Source of the DNA: Planctomycetota bacterium
GTDB lineage: Bacteria > Planctomycetota > UBA1135
Length of the DNA: 64,000 nt
Reading direction: 5' to 3'
Assembly (NCBI GenBank): GCA_027623295.1
Contig: JAQBXR010000013.1
Span: 1 to 64,000 of the forward strand
Position numbers and translations under genes: made by a program. Each line of letters opens with the position of its first letter. The stretch's first letter is position 1. The notes below the pieces were generated by a model. It was not told the origin of the DNA and did no database searches. It saw only the letters and a program-made list of their open reading frames with translations. Shown piece after piece: positions 31,857 to 40,176 of the stretch.

Positions 31857-32895
31857 GTCGGACTCAAAGGCAGCAAAAAGCCAGCTTGGCTACAGCATTG
31901 GCCCCCATCACTTCAAGTATGGTCTATCGCTGGCACCAATGGCAGGTAACACAAACCTAGCATACCGTCGCTTGTGCAGGCGGTTTGGCGCGGAGTTGAC
32001 CACTACGGAAATGGTGAGTTCCATGGCCTTGCACCATAACGATGAAAAAACGCTGACCTATTTGGAGCGTGGCGATGACGAGGAACCGGTCGCAGCCCAA
32101 TTGTTTGGCTCCGACCCGGAAATCTTGGCCAAAGCTGCGCGCAAAGTGCAAGAACGTGGTTTTCATATCGTGGACCTGAACATTGGCTGTCCGGTGCCCA
32201 AGATTACCGGCGGCGGCGGCGGTAGTGCCTTATTGCGTGATCCCGAATTGGCCGAGCGATGCGTGGCCGCTATGCATGCGGCTACCGATATTCCAGTCAC
32301 CGTAAAAATGCGTGCAGGCTGGGATGAACAAGATCGCTCGGCGCCAGAGTTTGCCAAACGCATGGAACAAGCCGGCGCTGTTGGCTTAACCGTGCACGGC
32401 CGAACGCGGGAACAGAAGTACACCGGCTATGCTGATCTCAAGGTTATCCAGGCCATCAACGAAGCCATTTCAATCCCTGTGGTCGGCAACGGAGATGTCG
32501 TGGATTTGGATTCCGCCAAACGTATGGCGCAAACCGGTGTTGCTGGCATCGCCATCGGGCGTGGCGCGCTCGGCCGCCCATGGCTCTTCGATCAAACCCG
32601 AGCGATGTTAGCCGGCGATGTGATTCCAGAAGATCCAACCATGCAAGTCCGCGCTCAACTTTTGCTCGAGCTAGGAGCTGGCGTTTGCGGAATCTACGGA
32701 GAGCACCGCGGCATGCGCATCATGCGACGCCTCGCCACCGACTTCTTCCGTGGCATTTCAGGTGCTCCCACTATGCGCAAAGCCAGCCACGCCCTTGAGA
32801 GCATGGCTGACTTAGAACGCTTGGCTACTCGGATTTCTGACTCGGCAAATACTGATCCAAGTCAGCTAAATCTGGACGACTCCCGTCCCAGTTAA
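31855..32895 (+). CDS. dusB: tRNA-dihydrouridine synthase (DusB-like)
   Basis: A flavoprotein that reduces uridines in the tRNA D-loop. The 346-aa product has LSLAPMAGNTNLAYRRLCRRFG (quoted as family block LAPMAGvTD). The FMN/tRNA segment is DLNIGCPVPKITGGGGGSALL, with the catalytic Cys in NIGCP. It also shows VTVKMRAGWDE, GLTVHGRTREQKYTG, PVVGNGDV and GVAGIAIGRGALGRPW. The N-terminus aligns with DusB (IGxxxxKxxLxLAPMAG), supporting ATG 31855. Its 3' end overlaps the convergent TolC-like gene by 71 bp. Confidence 0.93.
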   Translation: MSDSKAAKSQLGYSIGPHHFKYGLSLAPMAGNTNLAYRRLCRRFGAELTTTEMVSSMALHHNDEKTLTYLERGDDEEPVAAQLFGSDPEILAKAARKVQERGFHIVDLNIGCPVPKITGGGGGSALLRDPELAERCVAAMHAATDIPVTVKMRAGWDEQDRSAPEFAKRMEQAGAVGLTVHGRTREQKYTGYADLKVIQAINEAISIPVVGNGDVVDLDSAKRMAQTGVAGIAIGRGALGRPWLFDQTRAMLAGDVIPEDPTMQVRAQLLLELGAGVCGIYGEHRGMRIMRRLATDFFRGISGAPTMRKASHALESMADLERLATRISDSANTDPSQLNLDDSRPS

Positions 32896-34330
32896 GGCCC
32901 TGGACGGTAAACAACTTGGTGGCGGCTTTGGCATAGTCCATGCGCGCCTGGAACTCCTGTGTTTCCGCTACCGAAAGATCGGTCTGAAACTCCAGAACTT
33001 GAAAGTTGGTCGAAGCCCCTTCCTGCAAACGACGCTGCTCCGCTTCTAACTGACGTCGGGCAACCGCACTCGCACGCGTAGTTACGGTGACGCGCTGCGC
33101 ATTAAAGTTGATATTACGTACCGCATCGCGCACTTCATTGGCGATTTCATTTTCCCGGTCACGCAAGTTGCGCACCGCCAAACGGTTCAACTGACGCGTC
33201 CGGTTTTCCCGACCCTCGTACTGCGCATTGCCGATTGGAATCTCAAACAGTAAACCAACGTTGTAGCCGGGTAAATCGCGGTCGGTCAGGCTGCTAAAAG
33301 CATCTCCAACTTGCGTCTCCTGCGCCGAATAGCTTCCGCTACCGGTGAGGTCCAACAGCGGCAAGGTATTGCGCTGAGCGACTTTCCAATCCAAATCGGT
33401 TTGGTCAATATCAATGCGCAGCTGACGAAGGTCAGCGCGGTATTCGCGCGCGGTTTCAAAAGAATCACGCCAATCAAGTTCCATGCTTTCAGCCACTGGA
33501 GGCAGACTGGATGGCTGCAATTCTAAATCCCATTGACCGCCATCTTCCAAACCGAATAATAAGATACGCAAACGGTCTGCGGATTGATGCACGGTGTTGT
33601 GCGCGGTGAGCAAGGCATCGGTCCGGGAAGCGATATCGGCTTCGGTTTGCACCACTTCTACTTCAGCAACTGCGCCAACGCGATACTTCGCTTCGGTCAG
33701 TGCTTTAAGCTCTTCTGCAAGCGATAAAGAGCGCTGCTTGACATCGCGGTCGGCATAGGCAAAGGCTAGGTCCCAATAAGCATCTACGGCGGCTTGCACG
33801 ACGTCGGTGCCAGCTTGACGAATGCCAGCTAAATCACGGTCTCGCGCGAACTCAGCCAGACGTATGGCTTGGGTTCCAGTCATATTCCATGCACCACGCA
33901 ACAAAGGCTGGGTGAAGTTCAGCGCGACCGAAACATCGGACTGCGGAGCCGGCAGAAAACTGGCATCGTTATAGCTTTCTGTGAAAGACAAGTTGAACGA
34001 GCCACCCGTGGTTAAGGCTTGGCGGATGCCCTGGTTGGCATCGAAACGCTTACTCTTGGTGGTACCAAAGGCGCTAAAGAAACCATTTGCTGGCGACTCA
34101 TCAAAGGAGTAGGTGGCATCTGCGAAAAGCACCGGATCAAAGGCGCCATCGGCCTCAAGCACGCCGCCTTCTGCAGCTAGGGCGCGCAACCTGGCTTGTG
34201 CCAACATAGGTGCTTGTTCGGACGCAAGTAGGACCACTTCCTCCAAACTGAGCTGGAGAACCGGCGGGGTTTCAGGTTCCTGAGCGCAAAGCGTTGCCAG
34301 GAAGATGGGAGCAAAACAGAGGGACAGCAT
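32825..34330 (-). CDS. TolC-family outer-membrane efflux protein
   Basis: The 501-aa product has a signal peptide (MLSLCFAPIFLATLCAQ). Two homologous halves each contain long helices, with LSLEEVVLLASEQAPMLAQARLRALAAEGG (quoted in part) at the start and SYNDASFLPAPQSDVSVALNFTQPLLRG-type strand regions. TolC proteins form trimeric channels that work with a periplasmic adaptor and an inner-membrane pump. None is next to this gene, so its partner is unknown. It tells us the organism has an outer membrane. The last 71 bp overlap dusB tail to tail. Confidence 0.87.
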   Translation of the reverse strand: MLSLCFAPIFLATLCAQEPETPPVLQLSLEEVVLLASEQAPMLAQARLRALAAEGGVLEADGAFDPVLFADATYSFDESPANGFFSAFGTTKSKRFDANQGIRQALTTGGSFNLSFTESYNDASFLPAPQSDVSVALNFTQPLLRGAWNMTGTQAIRLAEFARDRDLAGIRQAGTDVVQAAVDAYWDLAFAYADRDVKQRSLSLAEELKALTEAKYRVGAVAEVEVVQTEADIASRTDALLTAHNTVHQSADRLRILLFGLEDGGQWDLELQPSSLPPVAESMELDWRDSFETAREYRADLRQLRIDIDQTDLDWKVAQRNTLPLLDLTGSGSYSAQETQVGDAFSSLTDRDLPGYNVGLLFEIPIGNAQYEGRENRTRQLNRLAVRNLRDRENEIANEVRDAVRNINFNAQRVTVTTRASAVARRQLEAEQRRLQEGASTNFQVLEFQTDLSVAETQEFQARMDYAKAATKLFTVQGLNWDGSRPDLADLDQYLPSQKSE

Positions 34331-34365
34331 GGTAGTAAGGGGCTACCGGAAGCAGCCACGGGCAT

Positions 34366-34371
34366 ATCCTA
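34366..34371 (-). promoter_or_regulatory. possible -10 element of the TolC-like gene
   Basis: TAGGAT on the minus strand lies 35 bp before the ATG, in the 81-bp gap after the anti-sigma gene. No clear -35. A small GGTAG/CTACC hairpin precedes the start codon. Confidence 0.25.
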
Positions 34372-34411
34372 CGCACCTGCGGCCCGGAAGTTGGCAAGGA
34401 ATGGGGTGCGC

Positions 34412-35110
34412 CTAGTTTTCGCTCAAGAAGGGTGCGCCTTTCCAAGCCAGAGGGGCCTCGGCAGTTGAAGCTAATTCCCCCGTCAACACCCAGTGCCAGG
34501 CGGCATAGGCGCTTCGAGACGCGTCATCGGCGCCGGGCGATACCTTGCTATCCGCGCCAAAAGCTTGGATTTGGGCATCGTTTTGAGAGAAGACGCCTTC
34601 CTCACAGGCGGCCAAAAATGCGCTCCACTCTGCTTGCTCCACAGCAGGAACTGGGCGCTGGGCCGTCTTCCAATTCATGCTGACCCGCGCCATGCGGCTT
34701 GCTTGCTCCAAGGCACGCAATTGCTCAGCCTTCAAGATCGGCTGCTCCGAATCGAACTCATCTTCGGGACCAATGATGGTGTAACCCGAGTCGCCATCGA
34801 CAGCGTCTTCGCGCCAGCCTGCGTCGGAGTATTCCTGGCGTGGCTCGAAACCGAGTTTTGGCTTTTCGGTTTCCATCGGGCCAAACATATAGAACAAGGC
34901 AGCTACAGGAGCCGCTGCAATGGTCATGACTAACATGCCGGCCGCCACACGAATCAGTGGGTTGGACTGCATGGCAGAGCGGAAGCTCCAACTTTGGCGC
35001 ACGCGAGCCTCTAGAACTTCGAAAAAATCCTCTGACAATTCCGGCTGCGGGTATGCAGAACGCAACTCCTCAGCAAAAAGATCAAGCTCGTTTTCTTCTT
35101 CGAGATTCAT
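34412..35110 (-). CDS. putative anti-sigma factor, single-pass membrane protein
   Basis: The 232-aa protein has an acidic cytoplasmic N-terminus of 50 residues, one membrane helix (about 53-74, RVAAGMLVMTIAAAPVAALFYMF) and a larger outer domain of about 155 residues. There is no ZAS zinc motif (H-x3-C-x2-C). Its ATG overlaps the stop of the ECF sigma gene, the usual placement of a cognate anti-sigma factor, and the call rests mainly on that. The acidic N-terminus would hold the sigma factor at the membrane, perhaps released by proteolysis through RseP. Confidence 0.7.
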   Translation of the reverse strand: MNLEEENELDLFAEELRSAYPQPELSEDFFEVLEARVRQSWSFRSAMQSNPLIRVAAGMLVMTIAAAPVAALFYMFGPMETEKPKLGFEPRQEYSDAGWREDAVDGDSGYTIIGPEDEFDSEQPILKAEQLRALEQASRMARVSMNWKTAQRPVPAVEQAEWSAFLAACEEGVFSQNDAQIQAFGADSKVSPGADDASRSAYAAWHWVLTGELASTAEAPLAWKGAPFLSEN

Positions 35111-35661
35111 GCTTCGTTACCGGGGTTTAGGTTTTGCACGCGATCGCGCAAACGGCGCAGGCTGTAGTAAACCCGCGATTTCACCGTTCCAATGGGGATG
35201 TCCAAAATCATCGAGACCTCTTTGTAGGGAAGTTGCTGAAGCACCGCAAGCTCGAGAAGTTCACGCGTCTCTTGGTCAAGTTTGCCGAGTGCGGCGCGGA
35301 GTTGAACCACGCGGTCATCGCGATCGGCGGACTCCACGGGGCCCAGTTGTACATCCAAGCCTTCGTTGGCCTCTTCTGAGGAGAACTCACGGCCGGAGCG
35401 TCGGCGATTATCGATCCACAGGTTGCGCGCGATGTGCAGGCAAAATGCATCCAAACGCCCGCTAGGTTGGTAGCGAGGCAAGTTCTGGATGATGCGGACG
35501 AAAACATTTTGGACCAGGTCTTCTGCAGTGGATGGCTGCGCGCCTTGACGGAGAAAGTAGCCCTTGAGCCGAGGGGCCATTTCCGAAACCAACTCGTCAA
35601 AGGCAGCGGAATCGCCGGCTTTAAATCGAACGAGGTAGTCATCTGGGGCTCCCGTGCTCAT
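35107..35661 (-). CDS. ECF-type RNA polymerase sigma factor
   Basis: The 184-aa product (ATG 35661, MSTGAPDDYLVRFKAGD) has region 2 with AEDLVQNVFVRIIQNLPRY and DAFCLHIARNLWIDNRRR. Its region 4 helix-turn-helix is LPYKEVSMILDIPIGTVKSRVYYSLRRLRDRV (quoted in part). It lacks regions 1 and 3, as ECF factors do. The TTG at 35667 gives two more residues and is less likely. The upstream sequence holds GAACTC, 14 bp, then CGTTTA, which could be an ECF-type autoregulated promoter, but the match is loose. It is coupled by ATGA to the anti-sigma gene. Confidence 0.9.
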   Translation of the reverse strand: MSTGAPDDYLVRFKAGDSAAFDELVSEMAPRLKGYFLRQGAQPSTAEDLVQNVFVRIIQNLPRYQPSGRLDAFCLHIARNLWIDNRRRSGREFSSEEANEGLDVQLGPVESADRDDRVVQLRAALGKLDQETRELLELAVLQQLPYKEVSMILDIPIGTVKSRVYYSLRRLRDRVQNLNPGNEA

Positions 35662-35701
35662 GAACAAGGTCTGCAGGTAAACGGGTTAAGGGCAACAGAG
35701 T

Positions 35702-36184
35702 TCACGCTTTCTGCACCTTTTCCCAAGAATTTTTGAGGTCTTTTCGCAGAGCCTCAGAACGCGGGCCAAGGCCCATTAATTGCAGTAAACGTCCACTTTT
35801 CTCCACTATTAGACGGATTTCCAGCCGATCTGCAGGCCACCACTGCTCCAGGCGGTCAGCCCACTCCACTAAAACGACGTGCTCTTGGTCAAAACGTTCA
35901 CACAAGCCTTCGCCGAGCAAGGAATCCATACGCGCTTCGAAATAGGCATCTAGGTGTAAAACCGGGTGCCGCCCCTCATGCTCTTGACACAGGAGATATG
36001 TCGGCGAGCGCAACGGGGTGCTGCATTTCAAGCCGCGCCCGATGCCGCGGCTAATGCTCGTTTTACCGGTGCCAAGCTCCCCAATCAGGGCAACGCAATC
36101 TCCTGCCAGAAGAAGGCCTCCGAGAAGTTCACCAAAGCACTCCGATTGCGCTTCGTCGGCCAAGAAATAGGCGTGAGGCTTCAT
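35702..36184 (-). CDS. tsaE: tRNA threonylcarbamoyladenosine biosynthesis ATPase TsaE
   Basis: TsaE is the P-loop partner of TsaB/TsaD in making t6A37 of ANN-reading tRNAs. The 160-aa product has Walker A IGELGTGKTSISRGI, the SPTYLLCQEH segment (family SPTFxL), LHLDAYFEAR (family HxDxYR) and VLVEWADRLEQ (family EWxE/DR). ATG 36184 overlaps the thiL stop; the track's start two codons upstream lies inside thiL. The thiL-tsaE linkage is widespread though functionally unexplained. Confidence 0.92.
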   Translation of the reverse strand: MKPHAYFLADEAQSECFGELLGGLLLAGDCVALIGELGTGKTSISRGIGRGLKCSTPLRSPTYLLCQEHEGRHPVLHLDAYFEARMDSLLGEGLCERFDQEHVVLVEWADRLEQWWPADRLEIRLIVEKSGRLLQLMGLGPRSEALRKDLKNSWEKVQKA

Positions 36185-37089
36185 GACCAATGATGCTCCC
36201 AGCCTTTCGCTTTGAGTCGTTTACCACGACCATTTTCAAGCCATCGAAGCTTCGAGCCTTCCGTGACGAAGCCGATGGCATGTATGCCCACCTTACGCAA
36301 AGTACGATCCTCCATCGCACGTTTGGATTGACTCGGATTCAGAATGACAAGCAACTCATAGTCTTCCCCTTCCCCCACAGCAGATTCCCAACCGGCTTGA
36401 TTTTGGCTAAGAGACCTATCTAAAGGCAATGCGGTGAGTTCGATTTCTGCACCCACCGCACTCGCGCGCAAGATACGCGGCAAGTCCTTGGCGAGACCAT
36501 CGGACAAATCCATCATCGCATGAGGCTTAAAGTTTTGCACCAAGCGTTTCCCTTCGCGCAGCCGCGGTTCGGGAAGTAGATGGGAGCCTGTAGTGAAAGA
36601 TGCCCCGAGTTTCCCAGTGACGAGGATGACATCGCCAGGTTTCGCGCCGGCACGTCCTGGAACCGGACCGTTGTCCAACCCCATGGCGGTACAAGTTAAA
36701 ACTACCTGAGAGGATTGACTACAATCCCCGCCGATGACCGGGACTTGGAAGGCATCGGCCTCTTTGAGGAAAGCTTTAGCAAGGGTGCGAATCTGTGACG
36801 CGGTCCAATCCGTAGGCAAAGCCAAAGTCCAAGAGACGGTCCAAGGTGTCGCCCCCACCGCGGCAAGGTCACTCAAGGTACGGCGCAGGAGTTTGCGCGC
36901 ATACGCGGTTGGGGTGGCATGGACATCTAAATGCACGCCGCCAACGACTTGGTCGACGGTTTGCAGCAATCGACGCCCCTTTGGAGGGGTCAATTGCGCA
37001 CAATCTGAACCTGGACCCAGAATCCCCTTTCTTCCGGCGAAGGAAGATTGGAAAATGCGATGCAGGCTTTCCTCGCTGAAGCCACTCAT
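36181..37089 (-). CDS. thiL: thiamine-monophosphate kinase, divergent
   Basis: ThiL phosphorylates thiamine phosphate to thiamine diphosphate. The 302-aa product (ATG 37089, MSGFSEESLHRIF) has GPGSDCAQL where the family has GDDAAVL, TVDQVVGGVHLDV for TTDxLVEGVHF, RRTLSDLAAVGATPWTV, VIGGDCSQSSQV for GGDTT, and the C-terminal MMDLSDGLAKDLPRIL. Overall the fold and order are ThiL, but the first acidic metal-binding motif has lost one Asp, so activity may be changed. The ATG is only 3 bp from the divergent pseudopilin ATG. A thiE-like gene lies just beyond that pseudopilin gene. Confidence 0.85.
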   Translation of the reverse strand: MSGFSEESLHRIFQSSFAGRKGILGPGSDCAQLTPPKGRRLLQTVDQVVGGVHLDVHATPTAYARKLLRRTLSDLAAVGATPWTVSWTLALPTDWTASQIRTLAKAFLKEADAFQVPVIGGDCSQSSQVVLTCTAMGLDNGPVPGRAGAKPGDVILVTGKLGASFTTGSHLLPEPRLREGKRLVQNFKPHAMMDLSDGLAKDLPRILRASAVGAEIELTALPLDRSLSQNQAGWESAVGEGEDYELLVILNPSQSKRAMEDRTLRKVGIHAIGFVTEGSKLRWLENGRGKRLKAKGWEHHWS

Positions 37090-37092
37090 CTT

Positions 37093-37578
37093 ATGTACCC
37101 TAGGACTCGGACCCCACGCCAGAATCGCGGCCTCACTCGTTTCGAGTGGCTGTGGACGCTGCTGTTGCTTGCCTTCATTATTGGCACGATTGTAAGCACC
37201 CTCGACGCAGAAGTTGAGCGTGGAAACGAACGAATGGCGCGCGACGCGATTTCTTACCTTTCCAGCCAACTCTATCTTGGACTGGAAACGCAAGACTTTG
37301 CCAGTCCGGAAACTCTTCCGCTTCCTATGTTGGGCCCTGGACTGCCGCCGCGTGGTCTTCCCCTCGGCGGTGAAGAACCTGCGCGCCTAGCCAGCATCAT
37401 GCCCACATCCGGTTATCTGCCGGTGGACCCTTGGGGTCGTGGCTATGTGCTCCTTTTGGGCACCGCCGACGGCATGCTCAGTCTGTTTGTCGTCTCCAGC
37501 GGCGGCTCCGGTATTTTGCCAATCGACGTAGGATTAACCACGCCGCTTGCCGCGCGCGTGCACTTCCCAATCAACTAG
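37093..37578 (+). CDS. lone type II secretion / type IV pilus pseudopilin (GspG-like)
   Basis: The 161-aa product (ATG 37093) has a short basic leader ending in Gly, then LTRFEWLWTLLLLAFIIGTIV. This is a prepilin-like processing site with Glu at +5 and a hydrophobic helix, though the usual FTLxE is altered. The C-terminal TSGYLPVDPWGRGYVLLL matches the GspG DPWGxPY motif of major pseudopilins. No other secretion or pilus gene adjoins it. Its stop codon overlaps the thiE-like stop (CTAG). In-frame upstream ATG codons at 37048 and 37060 would lengthen the leader into thiL antisense. Confidence 0.75.
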   Translation: MYPRTRTPRQNRGLTRFEWLWTLLLLAFIIGTIVSTLDAEVERGNERMARDAISYLSSQLYLGLETQDFASPETLPLPMLGPGLPPRGLPLGGEEPARLASIMPTSGYLPVDPWGRGYVLLLGTADGMLSLFVVSSGGSGILPIDVGLTTPLAARVHFPIN

Positions 37579-38180
37579 CGATCCCACGCACGGCTGAGCT
37601 CAGTCATGGTGACAAGGTTCTTCGCCGCACGCAAAACGGCAACCCCGTAAGCCCCGGCTGCTTTGCAGGCTGCCACCCGTTCTGCGGACTGGATTCCACC
37701 AATGGCGATGACCGGTACCTTGGTGTTTGCACAAAGGGATTCCAGGCGTTCTAAACCCCGCGCTTTGAGAAAGCCTTGCTTTTCCGGCGTATCCCAAATC
37801 GGGCCAAAAATAAGGAAGTTGGCACCATCCCTTACCGCGGTCTGAACTTCTTCTTCGGAGTGCGTCGATTTCCCAAGAAGTAGGCTAGGGAATCGTTTTT
37901 TATAAACCGCTAAAGGCAAACTGCGGAAACCTGCAATCACGGCATGAGCCTCAGTAGCCTGTGCATAATCGGCCATGCCGTGGACGGCAACAAAGGATTT
38001 CTGCGCGACCATTGCCCTAAGGACTTGCAGAGATTCTCTCGGTTCGCACCTAGGTCTGCGTAAGGTTACCGCTGCAGCTGGCGCTGCGGTCGTCAACCAA
38101 GCTTGGCCTTCCGCAAATCCCTCGAGGTCCGAGCAAATGGCCCAAATCCCCTTTGGAATACTGCTTGCCTGGTGCATCAT
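37575..38180 (-). CDS. ThiE/TenI-like thiamine phosphate synthase family protein
   Basis: A 201-aa TIM-barrel protein. SLLLGKSTHSEEEV matches the GxSxHxxxE segment of TenI/ThiE, GANFLIFGPIWDTPEK matches GADYxxxGPxFxTxTK, and VPVIAIGGIQSAERV matches PVxAIGGI. The N-terminal YLITD motif is replaced by IWAICSD, and the pyrimidine-binding region is poorly kept, so TenI-like aminase or another role is possible. The ATG overlaps the stop of the helicase-associated gene by one base (TAATG), making it the last gene of the ten-gene run. thiL is nearby, which favours a thiamine role. Confidence 0.75.
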   Translation of the reverse strand: MMHQASSIPKGIWAICSDLEGFAEGQAWLTTAAPAAAVTLRRPRCEPRESLQVLRAMVAQKSFVAVHGMADYAQATEAHAVIAGFRSLPLAVYKKRFPSLLLGKSTHSEEEVQTAVRDGANFLIFGPIWDTPEKQGFLKARGLERLESLCANTKVPVIAIGGIQSAERVAACKAAGAYGVAVLRAAKNLVTMTELSRAWDR

Positions 38181-40174
38181 TAAGCCGAGCGCAAACTCGC
38201 GCCGTAATCACGCACCCAAGCGGAAAGGGCTTCCACTTTCACTTCACTATGCAACTTTACGGTGCTGTCATCGACCCGATCGAAACCAATGTCACGCAAC
38301 CCCGGGTGGAGAGAAATGCGATCTAGGACCTCTTTCTGTTCACAAAAAAGATGGCCGCCTTCAGACAAAGTCACCAGGCCACCTTTCCGCGCCCAAGATT
38401 CCAATGAGTAACTAACGTTTTGCGGCATTGGAGTGCGGCTGTTTTCGGTCAGCAGCTTTGTAATTTCATCTAACCGCATGCCTTCTGATAAAGCTCGGTG
38501 CAAACTCGCAGGAGTGATGCGGTAATGATAGAGAGAGTCCGTGAATTCACGATCTGCAAAACGATCGAGGCGATATACCAACTCATGGCATCGACGGTCG
38601 GGGAACAACACGACTTCAAAGTCAGGGTTCACCACAATATGACCACTACCTTCGATTTCACGGCCCGGCATGATGTCAAGCAACTCCGCCCCTACGCGAG
38701 TGAGTCGAATCGCCACAGCACGGCCAATGTCGTCATAGGCCATATCGATGATGCCGAGCAAATACAGGTATTTGCGCATCCAAACGAACAAGTTCCAGGA
38801 CAGGCTTCGCAGGTCTGAGGAGGAGCGCACCGGAAAAGACGACTTATCGTTCGCTGTTTCTTCGGCAGAAGTCAGGTCCGCAAGGTGGTGGTTGCGAGCC
38901 ACGAATGGGAGAAACATCGCGTCGTACCAAACGCCTGGTTCGAGACGTTTGATGTAGCGCAAAGTGGTCCGCCGCAAGCGAAACTGGTGACTTAAATCGC
39001 CAGGCAACTCGCGATCTTCCACGAACCAGTCCAGCATTAAGCGTTGTTTCTCGCGCAGAGTCATGCTCAGAAAGGTTTGCGCTTGCGGAGTTAAGCGAAA
39101 ACTACGCGTACCGGTGCGGTCGATAAAATTGCACGCAAGAGCAAAACGATACTCGAGTTCGAGGATTTCGAAACGTCGAAACTCGCGACCCGGGTTCGGC
39201 AGCAGCTGTTCGGCAATTCGCTTGCCGGTACTTTTATAAATCGTTCCGCGGGTGGTGAAGCGGACCGTATCACCTGCCACGAAGGAGGCAAAACGGGAAA
39301 AGTTCGACACAAAATCAACACCTATCGAAGCGATCGATTCCGGACTCGGCTCCCCCGTCAACGAATGGTTTTTCAAAATCGCGACGACCACTTCCTGAAA
39401 CAAGCACAGCACCCGTCCATTTTGACGAATGCCGGAGTTCTCTAAGTTCAGGGACAACCGCGTACCCAAAGAGTTTTTCTCTAGAGCTTTAAGGACCACA
39501 TCGATCTTCGTCTCACGACCAAGTTCATCGTAATCGCCAACCGGTAACAAGCCGCCCCAGCGCATGGCGAGATCTTCCACAATTTCACGCACGAGGGGTT
39601 CCAAGTTTTCGAGGCGCGATAGCACGGCAGCTTCACTTGCAAGCAGGGTGTACATTTTGCGCACCGCTTCACCACCGGAAGCGCCTGGAATTTTGGTGCG
39701 GTAAAACTCGGTCAACCAGCCACGCAGCGAGATGGGACTGCTCGTGACTAACTCCTGCGCACCCTTTGCGGGCAACACGGCAGCCAGTTCTTCTGGGATG
39801 CCCCAAAGATTCGTAGTGGCACCATTGCTGCTATGACTCAAATGAGCCACAAGCCCAGTGGAAACAAGATCGGCGAGTGCAGGGCGCACACTTCGCTCAG
39901 CAACCCCTTCCTTGATTGCGTTGGAACGCAAGGCATCAAAATCATGGCCACCACCTGCGCCTTCACTAAGTACACGGAATACGGGAGCCAAAGCTCCGTA
40001 GAGGCCTGAACAAAAATTGCTAACCGAAACCGGGTCCACCATGCGGTTGCGCAGGTTTTGCACCAAGTCGGCACGACGGGCCGGCGGAGTTCCTCCAATC
40101 CAGCGGTCGTGCAAATCGATCAACTCACTTTCCGAACGGGAAGCGAGAGTGCGAGCAAGGGAGAGGCGAACCAT
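38180..40174 (-). CDS. helicase-associated protein with XPB N-domain-like (Helicase_C_3) C-terminus
   Basis: A 664-aa soluble protein. Residues 1-500 are mostly helical, with winged-helix-like stretches (VRPALADLVSTGLVAHL). The last 160 residues begin SGHIVVNPDFEVVLFPD and contain YRITPASLHRALSEGMRLDEITKLL. These closely parallel the N-terminal domain of the adjacent XPB helicase (YRITPVSVWNAGAVGMNADQVLSFL), including the downstream PQN. Proteins with this domain accompany XPB in Actinobacteria. No helicase motif is present here, so it is probably a DNA- or partner-binding cofactor of XPB. It starts 2 bp after the XPB stop. Confidence 0.82.
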   Translation of the reverse strand: MVRLSLARTLASRSESELIDLHDRWIGGTPPARRADLVQNLRNRMVDPVSVSNFCSGLYGALAPVFRVLSEGAGGGHDFDALRSNAIKEGVAERSVRPALADLVSTGLVAHLSHSSNGATTNLWGIPEELAAVLPAKGAQELVTSSPISLRGWLTEFYRTKIPGASGGEAVRKMYTLLASEAAVLSRLENLEPLVREIVEDLAMRWGGLLPVGDYDELGRETKIDVVLKALEKNSLGTRLSLNLENSGIRQNGRVLCLFQEVVVAILKNHSLTGEPSPESIASIGVDFVSNFSRFASFVAGDTVRFTTRGTIYKSTGKRIAEQLLPNPGREFRRFEILELEYRFALACNFIDRTGTRSFRLTPQAQTFLSMTLREKQRLMLDWFVEDRELPGDLSHQFRLRRTTLRYIKRLEPGVWYDAMFLPFVARNHHLADLTSAEETANDKSSFPVRSSSDLRSLSWNLFVWMRKYLYLLGIIDMAYDDIGRAVAIRLTRVGAELLDIMPGREIEGSGHIVVNPDFEVVLFPDRRCHELVYRLDRFADREFTDSLYHYRITPASLHRALSEGMRLDEITKLLTENSRTPMPQNVSYSLESWARKGGLVTLSEGGHLFCEQKEVLDRISLHPGLRDIGFDRVDDSTVKLHSEVKVEALSAWVRDYGASLRSA

Positions 40175-40176
40175 GT

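Noticed and set aside
35668-35701. ECF autoregulated promoter before the sigma gene
   Set aside because: GAACTC and CGTTTA occur but with 14-bp spacing and inexact sequence; too weak to list as a feature.
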